Source: Anaerotignum sp. (GTDB taxonomy: Bacteria; Bacillota; Clostridia; Lachnospirales; Anaerotignaceae). Taken from it: a stretch of DNA of 61,751 bases. The notes beneath the pieces were generated by a model that was not told the DNA's origin, did no database searches, and saw only the letters and a program-made list of their open reading frames with translations. Below, piece after piece: positions 34,507 to 42,805 of the stretch (positions are counted from its first letter, which is position 1; each line of letters begins with the position of its first letter). The translations under genes and the position numbers were made by a program. The stretch covers positions 1 to 61,751 of the forward strand of contig NZ_JAFUMA010000034.1 of NCBI RefSeq assembly GCF_017483025.1, read 5' to 3'.

Positions 34507-35628
34507 TTATTTTTCTAATAATTCTTCCTTAAACCTGCCGTTTTCGTAGAAAAGCACGCCATCGGCATAAATCCTGCCTTCTTTGGTCATATCGTTGATC
34601 ATATCCCAATGGATAGCAGATTCATTTTTACCGCCCGCTTCCTGAAAAGCTTCACCGATTGCCATATGCATGGAACCGCCGATCTTTTCATCGAAGAGGA
34701 TATTTTTCGTATGACGCTGGATGCCGTAGTTGGTGCCGATAGCGACTTCACCGAAATAACGGGAGCCTTCGTCTGTATCGATATAGGAAAGCAGTGTATC
34801 CAGCATTTCCGCATTTTTGCAGGAAACATCCACAATGCGACCTTTTTCCACCGTCAGACGCACTTCATAAAACTCATTGCCATTCATAATGGAAGGATAA
34901 GAAAAAGTAATATAGCCATTGATGCCATCTTCCACAGGAGAAGTAAAGATTTCACCATCGGGGAAGTTTGCATCGCCACAGCAATTGATCCATTTTCTGC
35001 CGTCTACATTTACCCGGATATCCGTATCCTTGGAAAGGATATGCAATTCCTTCGTTCCATCCAGCCAATTCACCCATTTTTCCTGCCATGCCGCCATTTC
35101 TTCCCATTTTGCAACAGGATCAGCTTCATAAAGGTAGCCTGCAGCATATACGAAATCTTCATATTCTTCCAGACTCATGCCTGCATTCTGGGCATCACCA
35201 TTGGTAGGGAACTGAGTACCACACCAGCGCAGTTTCCCTGTGCCCATGCGATCGGAATAGATTTTGCGATTCTCTTTATTGGCAAGCCGCTTCTGTTTCA
35301 GTCTTTCACCATCGATGGACTGCATGGTCTTTGTATTTTCGCTGCCCCATGCGCTGATCCAGACATCGCTTCTGGCACAGGCGCCAAAACGGATATTTTC
35401 ACGGGCATACTGTTCTTCTGCACCGTTTTTCAGAATTTCCGCATCCACATCGGGCACGTCCACATAGTAATCCACCAATGCGCCAGCCTTCACTGCTGCC
35501 CTTGCCACAGCTTTGATGAAAGGCAAAGCCACATCCTCCGCGGAAATGGCAACGCGATCGCCCTTTTTCACTTTTGTAGAGTAATTCACCAGCACATCCG
35601 CCAGTTTTTCCAGTCTTTCGTCTCTCAT
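34507..35628 (-). CDS. M29-family aminopeptidase
   Basis: This 373-residue cytoplasmic metallo-aminopeptidase (thermophilic aminopeptidase/AmpS family) removes N-terminal residues from peptides. Family hallmarks: the N-terminal Rossmann-like part with VAISAEDVALPFIKAV, the metal-ligand region GEVAIGTNYGI and the HWDM motif near the C-terminus with His and Asp ligands. It is shorter than the usual about 410 residues, missing some of the N-terminal extension, yet all C-terminal metal ligands are present. The site GAGG lies before the ATG. It stands 150 bases after the isochorismatase-like gene on the same strand, perhaps co-transcribed. Confidence 0.88.
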   Translation of the reverse strand: MRDERLEKLADVLVNYSTKVKKGDRVAISAEDVALPFIKAVARAAVKAGALVDYYVDVPDVDAEILKNGAEEQYARENIRFGACARSDVWISAWGSENTKTMQSIDGERLKQKRLANKENRKIYSDRMGTGKLRWCGTQFPTNGDAQNAGMSLEEYEDFVYAAGYLYEADPVAKWEEMAAWQEKWVNWLDGTKELHILSKDTDIRVNVDGRKWINCCGDANFPDGEIFTSPVEDGINGYITFSYPSIMNGNEFYEVRLTVEKGRIVDVSCKNAEMLDTLLSYIDTDEGSRYFGEVAIGTNYGIQRHTKNILFDEKIGGSMHMAIGEAFQEAGGKNESAIHWDMINDMTKEGRIYADGVLFYENGRFKEELLEK

Positions 35629-35780
35629 ATATCGAACCTCACTTTTACAAAAGTCAACTGTTCGTTTTACTCACAGCTGCTAACAACATTCGTAAGATTC
35701 CGTCTTACTCATGCTCATGCAGTTAGGTTGTTTAATGTCCGCATGTAAATTCCTGAAAGCAGTCATTTTGCTTCGTTCAT

Positions 35781-36311
35781 TTACAACACTTTGATCTGAC
35801 ACATCTGCATTGTTTTCAGAGCCGCTTCGTGGCTTTCAGGCGTTACCCCTGCGCAGCAGGAGGAATCCACGCTGATCTTCACTTCAGGCAGTCTTGCTTT
35901 CAGGATCATCGCATTGGAAACAACACAGATATCTGTGCACAGGCCAACCAGTTCGATTTCACATTCAGACAGTTCATGACCGAAGAATTCCATCATCATC
36001 ATATCCGCCAGCTGCAGAGAGCCGAAGGTAGGCTTATTTACCACAACGGCTGTGCCAAGGGCCGCTTTTACTTTTTCATTGATCTCCCAGCCATGGGTAC
36101 CTTCAATGCAGTGCACCACGGGCAGATTTTCGCCTTCCTGGGTCTGCAGGTAATCATCCTGGTGAGTATCTCTTGTGGCATAAACACAATCCTTTGTATA
36201 TGTGTTGATTTTCGCAACTACGTTTTCTACAATGGCTTCTGCCTCTGGTGTGCCCAAAGAGCCATCGATAAAATCATTCTGCATATCTACAACGATCAAG
36301 ATCTTTTTCAT
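35781..36311 (-). CDS. Isochorismatase-family cysteine hydrolase (nicotinamidase-like)
   Basis: This 176-residue cysteine hydrolase has the catalytic triad Asp (VVDMQNDFI), Lys (VVNKPTFGS) and Cys (VGLCTDICVVSNA). The TRDTHQDDY and HCIEGTHGWEI segments resemble nicotinamidase/pyrazinamidase relatives, which make nicotinate for NAD salvage; other amides are possible. I chose the second ATG (36311), seven bases after AAGGAAG, because the first ATG two codons earlier is too close. A sigma-A-like promoter lies upstream. No other NAD salvage gene is nearby. Confidence 0.88.
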   Translation of the reverse strand: MKKILIVVDMQNDFIDGSLGTPEAEAIVENVVAKINTYTKDCVYATRDTHQDDYLQTQEGENLPVVHCIEGTHGWEINEKVKAALGTAVVVNKPTFGSLQLADMMMMEFFGHELSECEIELVGLCTDICVVSNAMILKARLPEVKISVDSSCCAGVTPESHEAALKTMQMCQIKVL

Positions 36312-36360
36312 TTTCATTCTTCCTTTCCCTGTTTCAAGGTGAAATTTTCCATACTTTATT

Positions 36361-36390
36361 ATTTTACCATAAGGGAAAGGGACAAGTCAA
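36361..36390 (-). promoter_or_regulatory. Promoter of the isochorismatase-like gene
   Basis: TTGACT (36385-36390), 18-base spacer, TAAAAT (36361-36366) on the minus strand, divergent from proS. Confidence 0.65.
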
Positions 36391-36450
36391 TGCAGCTGTC
36401 AATACACCTTATCCACTTGAGGAAAAACAAATGATTTTCTGCCTTTTTCC

Positions 36451-36480
36451 TTGACATAACAGACTTTTTCGGGTTATCAT
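36451..36480 (+). promoter_or_regulatory. Promoter of the proS T-box operon
   Basis: TTGACA (36451-36456), 18-base spacer, TATCAT (36475-36480). Confidence 0.82.
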
Positions 36481-36487
36481 AGATAGC

Positions 36488-36715
36488 GTGAAAAACAATG
36501 ACAGGGAATAGTAGAAAAGCAATTTGTCTTCAGAAAACAGGCGGTCGATGCGAGCCTCGGCAAACCTTTTTGAACCTGCCCCTTGAGTTCCGCAGGGAAA
36601 ATGCGGCGTAGATTCGGCGTTAACGATTTCGAGAGGATGATTTTATCATCAATAAGGGTGGCACCGCCGAATGACCTTGGTCCCTTTTTATGGGGATGAA
36701 GGCTTTTTTTTCGCC
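36488..36715 (+). ncRNA. T-box leader of proS (tRNA-Pro sensing)
   Basis: The T-box is the GGGTGGCACCGCC variant (36656-36668). The terminator follows at 36673-36711. Aligned with the leu leader (GAAC-N4-codon), the specifier is CCC at 36580-36582, a proline codon. This pairing of codon and downstream prolyl-tRNA synthetase makes the call firm. Confidence 0.94.
36673..36711 (+). terminator. T-box-controlled terminator of proS
   Basis: GACCTTGGTCCC and GGGGATGAAGGC form an imperfect hairpin around a U-rich loop, followed by eight T. Confidence 0.82.
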
Positions 36716-36754
36716 CATAAACCTGCATTATAAATTCCAAAGGAGGAAACAAAA

Positions 36755-38191
36755 ATGGCAAAAGATAAGAAATTTGTAGAATCCATCACCGATATGGAGT
36801 TGGATTTTCCCCAGTGGTATACTGACGTTGTAAAAAAAGCTGAACTGGTAGAATACTCCAGTATCAAAGGCTGCATGGTTATCCGTCCCTACGGCTATGC
36901 AATCTGGGAACTGATCCAGAAAGATCTGGATGCTCGTTTCAAAGCAACAGATGTTGAAAACTGCTACATGCCCATGTTCATCCCTGAAAGCCTGCTGCAG
37001 AAAGAAAAAGACCATGTAGAAGGCTTCGCTCCCGAAGTAGCTTGGGTTACACACGGTGGTGACAAGAAACTGGAAGAACGTATGTGTGTACGCCCTACTT
37101 CCGAAACACTGTTCTGTGAACACTACGCAAACATCATCCAGTCCCACAGAGACCTGCCCAAACTGTACAACCAGTGGTGCTCCGTTGTTCGTTGGGAAAA
37201 AACAACTCGTCCTTTCCTGAGATCCATGGAATTCCTGTGGCAGGAAGGTCACACAGCGCACGCTACAGCAGAAGAAGCACAGGAAAGAACCATCCAGATG
37301 CTGAATGTATACTCTGATTTCTGCCACGAAGTACTGGCAATCCCCGTAGTAAAAGGTGAAAAAACAGAAAAAGAACGTTTCGCCGGTGCTGCTCACACAT
37401 TCACAATCGAATCCCTGATGCACGATGGTAAAGCCCTGCAGTCCGGTACATCCCATAACTTCGGTGATGGCTTCGCAAAAGCTTTCGGCATCCAGTATTC
37501 CGATAAAGAAAACAAACTGCAGTATGTTCACCAGACAAGCTGGGGTATGACAACACGTCTGATCGGTGCTGTTATCATGGTTCACGGCGACAACAGCGGT
37601 CTGGTTCTGCCTCCCAGAATCGCACCTACACAAGTTGTCATCGTTCCTATTGCGCAGAAAAAAGAAGGCGTTCTGGAAAAAGCGGGCGAACTGAAAGACA
37701 AACTGAAAAACATCTGCCGCGTAAAACTGGATGATTCCGATAAGACACCTGGCTGGAAATTCTCCGAATATGAAATGAAAGGTGTTCCCGTTCGCCTGGA
37801 AATCGGCCCTAAAGATATCGAACAGAACCAGTGCGTACTGGCAAGAAGAGACACAGGCGAAAAAATCATTGTTTCTCTGGATGAACTGGAAACAAAGATC
37901 CCTGCCCTGCTGGATGAAATCCAGGCTAACCTGCTGAAAAAAGCAACAGAACACAGAAATTCCAGAACATATACAGCAAAAAATATGGAAGAATTCGACA
38001 AGATCATCAACGAAACACCCGGCTTCATCAAAGCTATGTGGTGCGGCGATCAGGCTTGCGAAGATGCAATCAAAGAAAAAACAGCTGCAACAAGCAGATG
38101 TATTCCCTTCGAACAGGAAGAAATCTCCGACGTTTGCGTATGCTGCGGCAAACCTGCAAAACACATGGTTTACTGGGGCAGAGCATACTAA
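36755..38191 (+). CDS. proS: Proline--tRNA ligase, archaeal/eukaryotic type
   Basis: This 478-residue class II synthetase charges tRNA-Pro. It lacks the INS editing domain of the 570-residue bacterial type and instead has the C-terminal zinc-ribbon-like extension of type 3 ([13 protein letters not shown], then CVCCGKPA and a terminal tyrosine). Motif 2 region [27 protein letters not shown] and motif 3 region [19 protein letters not shown] are clear. Because this type has no cis editing, a separate YbaK/ProXp-like deacylase may be needed elsewhere. The site AGGAGGAA precedes the ATG. It is under a proline T-box. Confidence 0.97.
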   Translation: MAKDKKFVESITDMELDFPQWYTDVVKKAELVEYSSIKGCMVIRPYGYAIWELIQKDLDARFKATDVENCYMPMFIPESLLQKEKDHVEGFAPEVAWVTHGGDKKLEERMCVRPTSETLFCEHYANIIQSHRDLPKLYNQWCSVVRWEKTTRPFLRSMEFLWQEGHTAHATAEEAQERTIQMLNVYSDFCHEVLAIPVVKGEKTEKERFAGAAHTFTIESLMHDGKALQSGTSHNFGDGFAKAFGIQYSDKENKLQYVHQTSWGMTTRLIGAVIMVHGDNSGLVLPPRIAPTQVVIVPIAQKKEGVLEKAGELKDKLKNICRVKLDDSDKTPGWKFSEYEMKGVPVRLEIGPKDIEQNQCVLARRDTGEKIIVSLDELETKIPALLDEIQANLLKKATEHRNSRTYTAKNMEEFDKIINETPGFIKAMWCGDQACEDAIKEKTAATSRCIPFEQEEISDVCVCCGKPAKHMVYWGRAY

Positions 38192-38206
38192 TTCACCCAA
38201 ATACAC

Positions 38207-38240
38207 AAAAAAGACACGGTTTTTACCGTGTCTTTCTTTT
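38207..38240. terminator. Bidirectional terminator between proS and the choice-of-anchor I gene
   Basis: AAAGACACGGT, TTTT loop, ACCGTGTCTTT with U-runs on the plus strand and A-run symmetry. Confidence 0.92.
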
Positions 38241-38247
38241 TTATATT

Positions 38248-40068
38248 TTATTTCCAGATCGTTACTGTTTTTGTTGCTGCATCCCAATCCACATTTGCAC
38301 CCAGTGCTTCAGAAATGAAACGAATAGGCAGGAATGTTCTGCCATCTTTCACGAAAGCAGGCACATCCAATTCCTTTGTTTCACCATTGACTGTTGCCTT
38401 ATCGCTGCCGATTTCCAGTTTCACCAGACTTTCAGGGGCTGCAGGTTCTTCGCCTACGGCATAAGCGCCTACTGTACCGCTGACTTCAAAGGCGGCCAGC
38501 AGAACAGGCGTGCCAGAAGGAGAATTTTCTGCAGAAATGAATGCCAGACCTTCTGGAGCGATATCGCCTGTCAGTTTTTCTGCTGTATCAGGATCTTCAC
38601 TGAAGTCTCTTGTATTGATGTAGTTGCAGAAAGCTGCCTTTTCGGGATTTGTGATATCATATACCATCACACCGCCGATTCGTTCCAGACCTACAAACGC
38701 GTATGTCTTATCCCCTACTTTACCTACGGTTACGTTTTCAGGTTCAGGACCTTTTTTAGGAGAACGGCTGTCATATTCATTGTCATCATTGGAAACATTG
38801 AAGTATTCAGGGAAGTATGCTGCTGTTTTTGCTTCAAAATCATTTCCGCTGTCAAACACCTGCGTTAAACCGCCTTTGTCCACGCGATATATGGAGAAAG
38901 AACGACCGCCATACAATATCGCTTTCCCTTCCGGCAGGCCTTCTGTTGTTGCTTTATCCAGCACACGAACCTTTTTTGCTTCTGTGCCGTCTGCTGCGAT
39001 CACTGTTTCCTTCACTTCATTGCAGTAGTCGCCCCATTCGCGAGCATCGCCTTCATTTGCTGTCAGGATATATGTTTTTCCCTTTGCTTCATAAACTGCT
39101 ACGCCATCTGGCATATACGCGCCTAATGCATCATAAGTTTTTGCATCGTATACACCATCTTCCACCAGATCCAGCGCATTTTCTGCCGTGCTCAGGTCTT
39201 TATAACCCAGAGAGTATACGCCGCTGAATGTCTTTGTTTCCAGATCCAGTACTGCGATGGCATTGTTTTCCTGCAGAGCCACATAAGCAGCCTTATCTGT
39301 TACTGCAATATATTCAGGTTCAAAATCTACAGAAGGCATGGAATCCTTCACCATAATGATGTTCTCGGAAATCAGTGTTTCTCTCTGGCTATCGAAAGCT
39401 TCAAAACCAATTGTAACGGCTGTGCTTTTCTTTGCATCCGCTGCATCCACAGTGATAACTGTGACAGAACCAGCGGGATCAACGATGCCTTCGCCATAGC
39501 CCTCACGGGGTTCGCCCTCGTTTGCCACCAGAATCTTTGTACCATCAGGGGTAAAAGTGATCATATCAGGCTGACAGCCTGCTTCGATCATCGCCAGCAA
39601 TTCGCCTTCTGTTGTCAGGAGCGCTGCATAGCCATGTTTGCTATAATCCGCATCCTGCAGTGCAATGGCAACGATACCTTTTTCACTATTTACTGCCACA
39701 GAAGTCATATCTCCGTAAGCAAAATCAGGGGCCGCTTCCGTCACGATAGAACGAATATCCAGACTCTTTGCAGGCATTTTATTGGAAACAGCGCTTGTTA
39801 CGCCATCCATGTCCAAAATATCCAGCTTTCCTGTTGCACCATTGACTACCCATGCCTGATTTTTCACAGTGTCATAGGAAATGATCTCCGCTACGCCGCC
39901 GTCTTTGTTGGAAAAGCCGGAATCGTAACCACCAATTTTTACGAGATCTACCGCATTGCCATTTTCAAAACCCTCTGCTTTTCCCTCTGCCGCAAAACAC
40001 TGTGTGTTGCTGCCCAGCACTGCCGCAGAAACCAGCATCAGGGATACTGCCTTTTTCATTTGTTTCAT
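38248..40068 (-). CDS. Secreted choice-of-anchor I (phytase/esterase-like beta-propeller) protein
   Basis: This 606-residue exported protein has a signal peptide (1-27, ending CFA), then about 480 residues of WD/YVTN-like beta-propeller repeats (ILDMDGVTS, VANEGEPREGYG, EPEYIAVTDKAAYVALQENNAI, ILTANEGDAREWGDY, GPEPENVTVGKVGDKTYAFVGLERIGG). These match the choice-of-anchor I family, which overlaps with phytase-like esterase annotations. The C-terminal about 80 residues (APESLVK to the end) are a copper-amine-oxidase-N-like domain, the same type as in the 1,470-residue surface protein. Activity is not proven; a phosphoesterase role is suggested by its Pho-box-like promoter. The start follows AAGGAGAGG. 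Confidence 0.87.
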   Translation of the reverse strand: MKQMKKAVSLMLVSAAVLGSNTQCFAAEGKAEGFENGNAVDLVKIGGYDSGFSNKDGGVAEIISYDTVKNQAWVVNGATGKLDILDMDGVTSAVSNKMPAKSLDIRSIVTEAAPDFAYGDMTSVAVNSEKGIVAIALQDADYSKHGYAALLTTEGELLAMIEAGCQPDMITFTPDGTKILVANEGEPREGYGEGIVDPAGSVTVITVDAADAKKSTAVTIGFEAFDSQRETLISENIIMVKDSMPSVDFEPEYIAVTDKAAYVALQENNAIAVLDLETKTFSGVYSLGYKDLSTAENALDLVEDGVYDAKTYDALGAYMPDGVAVYEAKGKTYILTANEGDAREWGDYCNEVKETVIAADGTEAKKVRVLDKATTEGLPEGKAILYGGRSFSIYRVDKGGLTQVFDSGNDFEAKTAAYFPEYFNVSNDDNEYDSRSPKKGPEPENVTVGKVGDKTYAFVGLERIGGVMVYDITNPEKAAFCNYINTRDFSEDPDTAEKLTGDIAPEGLAFISAENSPSGTPVLLAAFEVSGTVGAYAVGEEPAAPESLVKLEIGSDKATVNGETKELDVPAFVKDGRTFLPIRFISEALGANVDWDAATKTVTIWK

Positions 40069-40116
40069 GATTACCTCTCCTTTTCATTTTTGATGCTTCT
40101 ATTTTCTCTTAGAAAA

Positions 40117-40185
40117 ATAAAATCCACCATCTTTCCATGTAAAAACTGCGTGAAACTCCGTTAAAACAGGAGAGCATTTTGTTAA
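40117..40185 (-). promoter_or_regulatory. Pho-box-like promoter of the choice-of-anchor I gene
   Basis: Minus-strand boxes TTAACA (40180-40185), TTAACG (40159-40164), TTCACG (40149-40154) and TTTACA (40138-40143) are spaced 21, 10 and 11 bases. The last could also serve as a -35 with a TTTTAT -10 at 40117-40122 (15-base spacer, short). Four boxes in an 11-base rhythm fit a PhoP-type regulator better than chance AT-richness. Confidence 0.55.
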
Positions 40186-40186
40186 A

Positions 40187-40214
40187 AACAAAAAAAGCAT
40201 GGTAAAAACCATGC
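40187..40214 (-). terminator. Terminator of the first EamA transporter gene
   Basis: GCATGG, TTTTTA loop, CCATGC followed by seven U on the minus strand. Confidence 0.85.
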
Positions 40215-40227
40215 TCTCTTTCCATTT

Positions 40228-41109
40228 TTATTTCTTTTGTCCCTTCAGATTAAATAACAACAGACCGCCGATGATAACAGCCCCGCCGATGAACGTCCCC
40301 ATACCGGGCACTTCCCCTAACAGCAGGAAGCTCATCAGCGCAGACAAAAACGGCGACAGGAACATAAAATTTGCTACTTCACTGGTCTTTTCTGCGTAAG
40401 CCATGGCCTTCCCCCAGAGGATACAGCCTGCCGCATTGGAAATGATGGCAAGATACAACAGAGAAAGGATATGTTTCCATTCCGCTGTATAGGTTTCTCT
40501 GAAACCATCCACAGACCAGAAGCATAGCCAGAATGCCGCTGCGATCATGCTGAAACAGGTGATTTGTGCAGAAGTATATCCTAACGCTACCAATTTTCTT
40601 GTCATAATATTATATCCTGCCCAGGAAGCAGCAGAAAGCAGCATCCAAAGCATAGCCGCATCAATGGTGAATGCGCCGCCGCTATCCCAAAGCAAAAGGA
40701 TGGCAACACCTGCAAATGCAATAAAGATCGCACACCAGCTGATCAGATTGATTTTTTCATTATATACTTTTGCCGCTATGATTGCGGTCATAATAGGAGA
40801 TGTAGCCACAAGAAGACTACATGTGGCAGAAGGAAGTGTCTGCAGGCCAATATTCATGGCTACCGTATAAATCACATACCCCAATGCACCCGACGCCAGA
40901 AACAGCGGAATATGTTTTTTCTTCGGCATCTGCATCCCATTCATCCTGCCGATCGCAAGCATAAACAAGCCTGCAATAAAGCTGCGGACAAAGGAAATCG
41001 GAATCGGTGTAAAATGGGTCTGGGCAATTTTCGTCAGCGGATATGCCGATGCCCAAAGGAAGATGGTAAACAGGCTATACGCTACCACTTTCTTTTTTTG
41101 TGCTGTCAT
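40228..41109 (-). CDS. EamA/DMT-family transporter (copy 1)
   Basis: This 293-residue drug/metabolite transporter has ten predicted membrane spans arranged as two EamA repeats (start LFTIFLWASAYPLTKIAQTHF; second repeat from about residue 150). Relatives export amino acids, amines or metabolites. It is clearly paralogous to the next gene (shared FLWASA.PLTK, KKKHIPLFLASG/QKKHIPLFFVSG, YNIMTRKL and the MGTFIGGAVII end). It has its own terminator and lies behind the terminator of the other copy, so each is expressed alone. No substrate can be assigned. Confidence 0.9.
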   Translation of the reverse strand: MTAQKKKVVAYSLFTIFLWASAYPLTKIAQTHFTPIPISFVRSFIAGLFMLAIGRMNGMQMPKKKHIPLFLASGALGYVIYTVAMNIGLQTLPSATCSLLVATSPIMTAIIAAKVYNEKINLISWCAIFIAFAGVAILLLWDSGGAFTIDAAMLWMLLSAASWAGYNIMTRKLVALGYTSAQITCFSMIAAAFWLCFWSVDGFRETYTAEWKHILSLLYLAIISNAAGCILWGKAMAYAEKTSEVANFMFLSPFLSALMSFLLLGEVPGMGTFIGGAVIIGGLLLFNLKGQKK

Positions 41110-41183
41110 TTATTTCATCTCTTTTCTTTCGTTACAAATTCTCCTTTAGACAAGGTACACCTTTTTATACAAAAAAGCAATAA

Positions 41184-41208
41184 AAAAGGAGCTGATTGCT
41201 CCTTTTCT
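41184..41208 (-). terminator. Terminator of the second EamA transporter gene
   Basis: AAAAGGAGC, AATCA loop, GCTCCTTTTTT on the minus strand, a strong hairpin with U-run. Confidence 0.9.
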
Positions 41209-41217
41209 TTTTCATAT

Positions 41218-42087
41218 TTATTTTCCTTTCAGATTAAACACCACGATACTGCAGATGATGATGGCACCGCCGATGAAAGTACCCATATTAGGAACTTCCC
41301 TCAGAATGATAAAGCCCATCACCGTAGACAGCAACGGTGTAACGAACATGAAGTTTGTTACTTCACTGGTTCTTTCTGCAAAGCTCATAGCCTTGCCCCA
41401 CAGGAAATATGCCGTAGCACTGGGGAATGCACCCAGATACAGCAGTGCAACGATATGGCTTGTACTTGCACCCGCCAGCTGCTGGAAGCCTTCTGCCGCC
41501 CAGAAACCCAGTAAAATCGCGCCACAGATCATGCTGTAGGTTACGATTTCCAGCGCATTATAGCCCATAGCACCCAGTTTTCTTGTCATAATATTATAAC
41601 CGCAGAATACGATGGAAGCGCCGATCGTCCAGATCAGACCTACGTTGATGGAGAATACGCCTTCCCACAGTAGCAGGATCAACACGCCGATAAATGCAGA
41701 CGCAATTGCCGCCCAGCCGATAGGTTTGATCTTTTCCTTATACAGCTTAGATGCTACGATAGCTGTCAGAATAGGTGTTACTGCGATGATGATGCTGGAT
41801 GTTGCAGAGGTCAGGGTCAGGATGCCCGTATTAAAGGTGATCATATAGCCCGTGAAACCCAGGCCGCCGGATACGAAGAACAAAGGGATATGCTTTTTCT
41901 GAGGCAGTCTGATATGGCACAGTTTCCCGATGATCATCAGGAAGATGGCAGCCGCAGAGCAGCGCAGAAAGCCCAAGGGGATAGAAGTAAACTGTTCCTG
42001 GGCTACTTTTGTCAAAGGGAATGCCGATGCCCAAAGGAAAACTGTCAGAAAAGCCAGGCCAAATACCTTTTTCTTATTTGTTGTCAT
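41218..42087 (-). CDS. EamA/DMT-family transporter (copy 2) with structured RNA leader
   Basis: This 289-residue transporter has ten predicted spans in two EamA repeats (FLTVFLWASAFPLTKVAQEQF at the start). It is paralogous along its full length to the downstream copy, so the pair arose by tandem duplication. The ATG has AGGAGGAA. Unlike copy 1, it is preceded by a 71-nt structured element that begins at the predicted transcript start, suggesting control by a ligand or RNA-binding factor. The substrate is unknown; knowing the RNA ligand would point to it. Confidence 0.92.
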   Translation of the reverse strand: MTTNKKKVFGLAFLTVFLWASAFPLTKVAQEQFTSIPLGFLRCSAAAIFLMIIGKLCHIRLPQKKHIPLFFVSGGLGFTGYMITFNTGILTLTSATSSIIIAVTPILTAIVASKLYKEKIKPIGWAAIASAFIGVLILLLWEGVFSINVGLIWTIGASIVFCGYNIMTRKLGAMGYNALEIVTYSMICGAILLGFWAAEGFQQLAGASTSHIVALLYLGAFPSATAYFLWGKAMSFAERTSEVTNFMFVTPLLSTVMGFIILREVPNMGTFIGGAIIICSIVVFNLKGK

Positions 42088-42129
42088 TTGTGTTTCCTCC
42101 TAAAAAATGAAACATATAATTGCATGAGA

Positions 42130-42200
42130 AAAGCGGAGGAAGGAATATAGGAAAACCACAGGCACCGAGCCGTGATGCCTGCAGAAAATCTCTCCGCTTT
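42130..42200 (-). ncRNA. Candidate structured leader RNA (possible riboswitch)
   Basis: On the minus strand a perfect 9-bp closing stem (AAAGCGGAG/CTCCGCTTT) encloses two asymmetric unpaired strands and an inner 7-bp stem (GCAGGCA/TGCCTGT) with an 11-base loop holding ACGGCTC. The 5' end coincides with the transcript start predicted from a TATAAT, and the ribosome site lies about 30 bases downstream. I compared it from memory with purine, SAM, THF, glycine, preQ1, guanidine, ZTP and fluoride classes and found no match. Confidence 0.5.
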
Positions 42201-42207
42201 CTAGCTC

Positions 42208-42236
42208 ATTATAGCAAACAGCTGTAAATAATACAA
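42208..42236 (-). promoter_or_regulatory. Promoter of the second EamA gene
   Basis: TATAAT (42208-42213) preceded by TG one base away (extended -10) and a weak -35 TTGTAT (42231-42236) at 17 bases. The start is expected about 42200. Confidence 0.72.
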
Positions 42237-42248
42237 CGCTTTTGTTCG

Positions 42249-42500
42249 CTATTTTTTACATTTATTTGTTTTTTGTTCGAAAAAACAGACCCGAATGAAA
42301 TCACTCAAGTCTGAATTTACAACCTCTACCTCTTTACCATTGATTGGGTGGGTATATGCAACAGCGTTTTCTGACGGGATATTCTCAGCCACCTGAACAG
42401 GCTGTATGTTCCCAGCAGAAAAACCTATCATCGCACATAAACCCAAAGCCATAAATCGTTTTTTTATAAAAGCGCCCCCTTTTATTTCAACCATTTGCAT
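42249..42500 (-). CDS. Small exported-looking protein of unknown function
   Basis: An open frame of up to 83 codons with a signal-peptide-like segment (KKRFMALGLCAMIGFSAG) and a hydrophilic, acidic tail ending in a Cys/Lys stretch. The start is unclear. The ATG codons at 42500 and 42494 have no ribosome site. The ATG at 42452 would cut off the positive residues. An ATA at 42467 lies seven bases after GGGGG and directly precedes Lys-Lys-Arg. It may be a real small exported protein using a rare start, or a decayed remnant. No family is recognised. Confidence 0.4.
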   Translation of the reverse strand: MQMVEIKGGAFIKKRFMALGLCAMIGFSAGNIQPVQVAENIPSENAVAYTHPINGKEVEVVNSDLSDFIRVCFFEQKTNKCKK

Positions 42501-42558
42501 GACTTTCTGCTTTGATATATGTCCATTTCCGAATGTATGTCAATCCATGCAAAAAGAA

Positions 42559-42590
42559 AAGCCCGAAGATACAAGATCCTCGGGCTTTTT
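42559..42590 (-). terminator. Terminator of the tRNA-Thr gene
   Basis: AAGCCCGAGGAT pairs with the ATCTTCGGGCTT arm on the minus strand and a T-rich tail follows; it begins three bases after the tRNA 3' end. Confidence 0.85.
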
Positions 42591-42592
42591 TC

Positions 42593-42665
42593 AGCTGATA
42601 GCGGGACTCGAACCCGCGACCTATTGATTACGAATCAATTGCTCTACCAACTGAGCCATATCAGC
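42593..42665 (-). tRNA. tRNA-Thr(CGU)
   Basis: This 73-nt cloverleaf has acceptor arms GCTGATA/TATCAGC with discriminator T. The D arm is GCTC AGTTGGTA GAGC, the anticodon arm ATTGA TTCGTAA TCAAT with anticodon CGT (reads ACG), and the T arm GCGGG TTCGAGT CCCGC. CCA is not encoded. It stands alone with its own promoter and terminator. Confidence 0.97.
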
Positions 42666-42678
42666 ATAACCGATAAAT

Positions 42679-42707
42679 ATTATAATATACTCCGCTTAAA
42701 AAAGCAA
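42679..42707 (-). promoter_or_regulatory. Promoter of tRNA-Thr
   Basis: TATAAT (42679-42684), 17-base spacer, -35 TTGCTT (42702-42707), on the minus strand. Confidence 0.75.
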
Positions 42708-42805
42708 GAAATTTTCCTTTCTTCCGCACAAAATACCTTCGACGATATTCGTCAGTTCTCGCAAAAAAGCGGCGCAAAGCAGCGCCGCCTTTTCTCTAAA
42801 TCCTC

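Noticed and set aside
36728..38287. 519-codon antisense open frame opposite proS
   Set aside because: Shadow frame over a certain synthetase gene, with no ribosome site.
42130..42200. EamA leader considered as a THF, SAM or guanidine riboswitch
   Set aside because: Key conserved core sequences of those classes, as I remember them, are missing; it is kept as unassigned.
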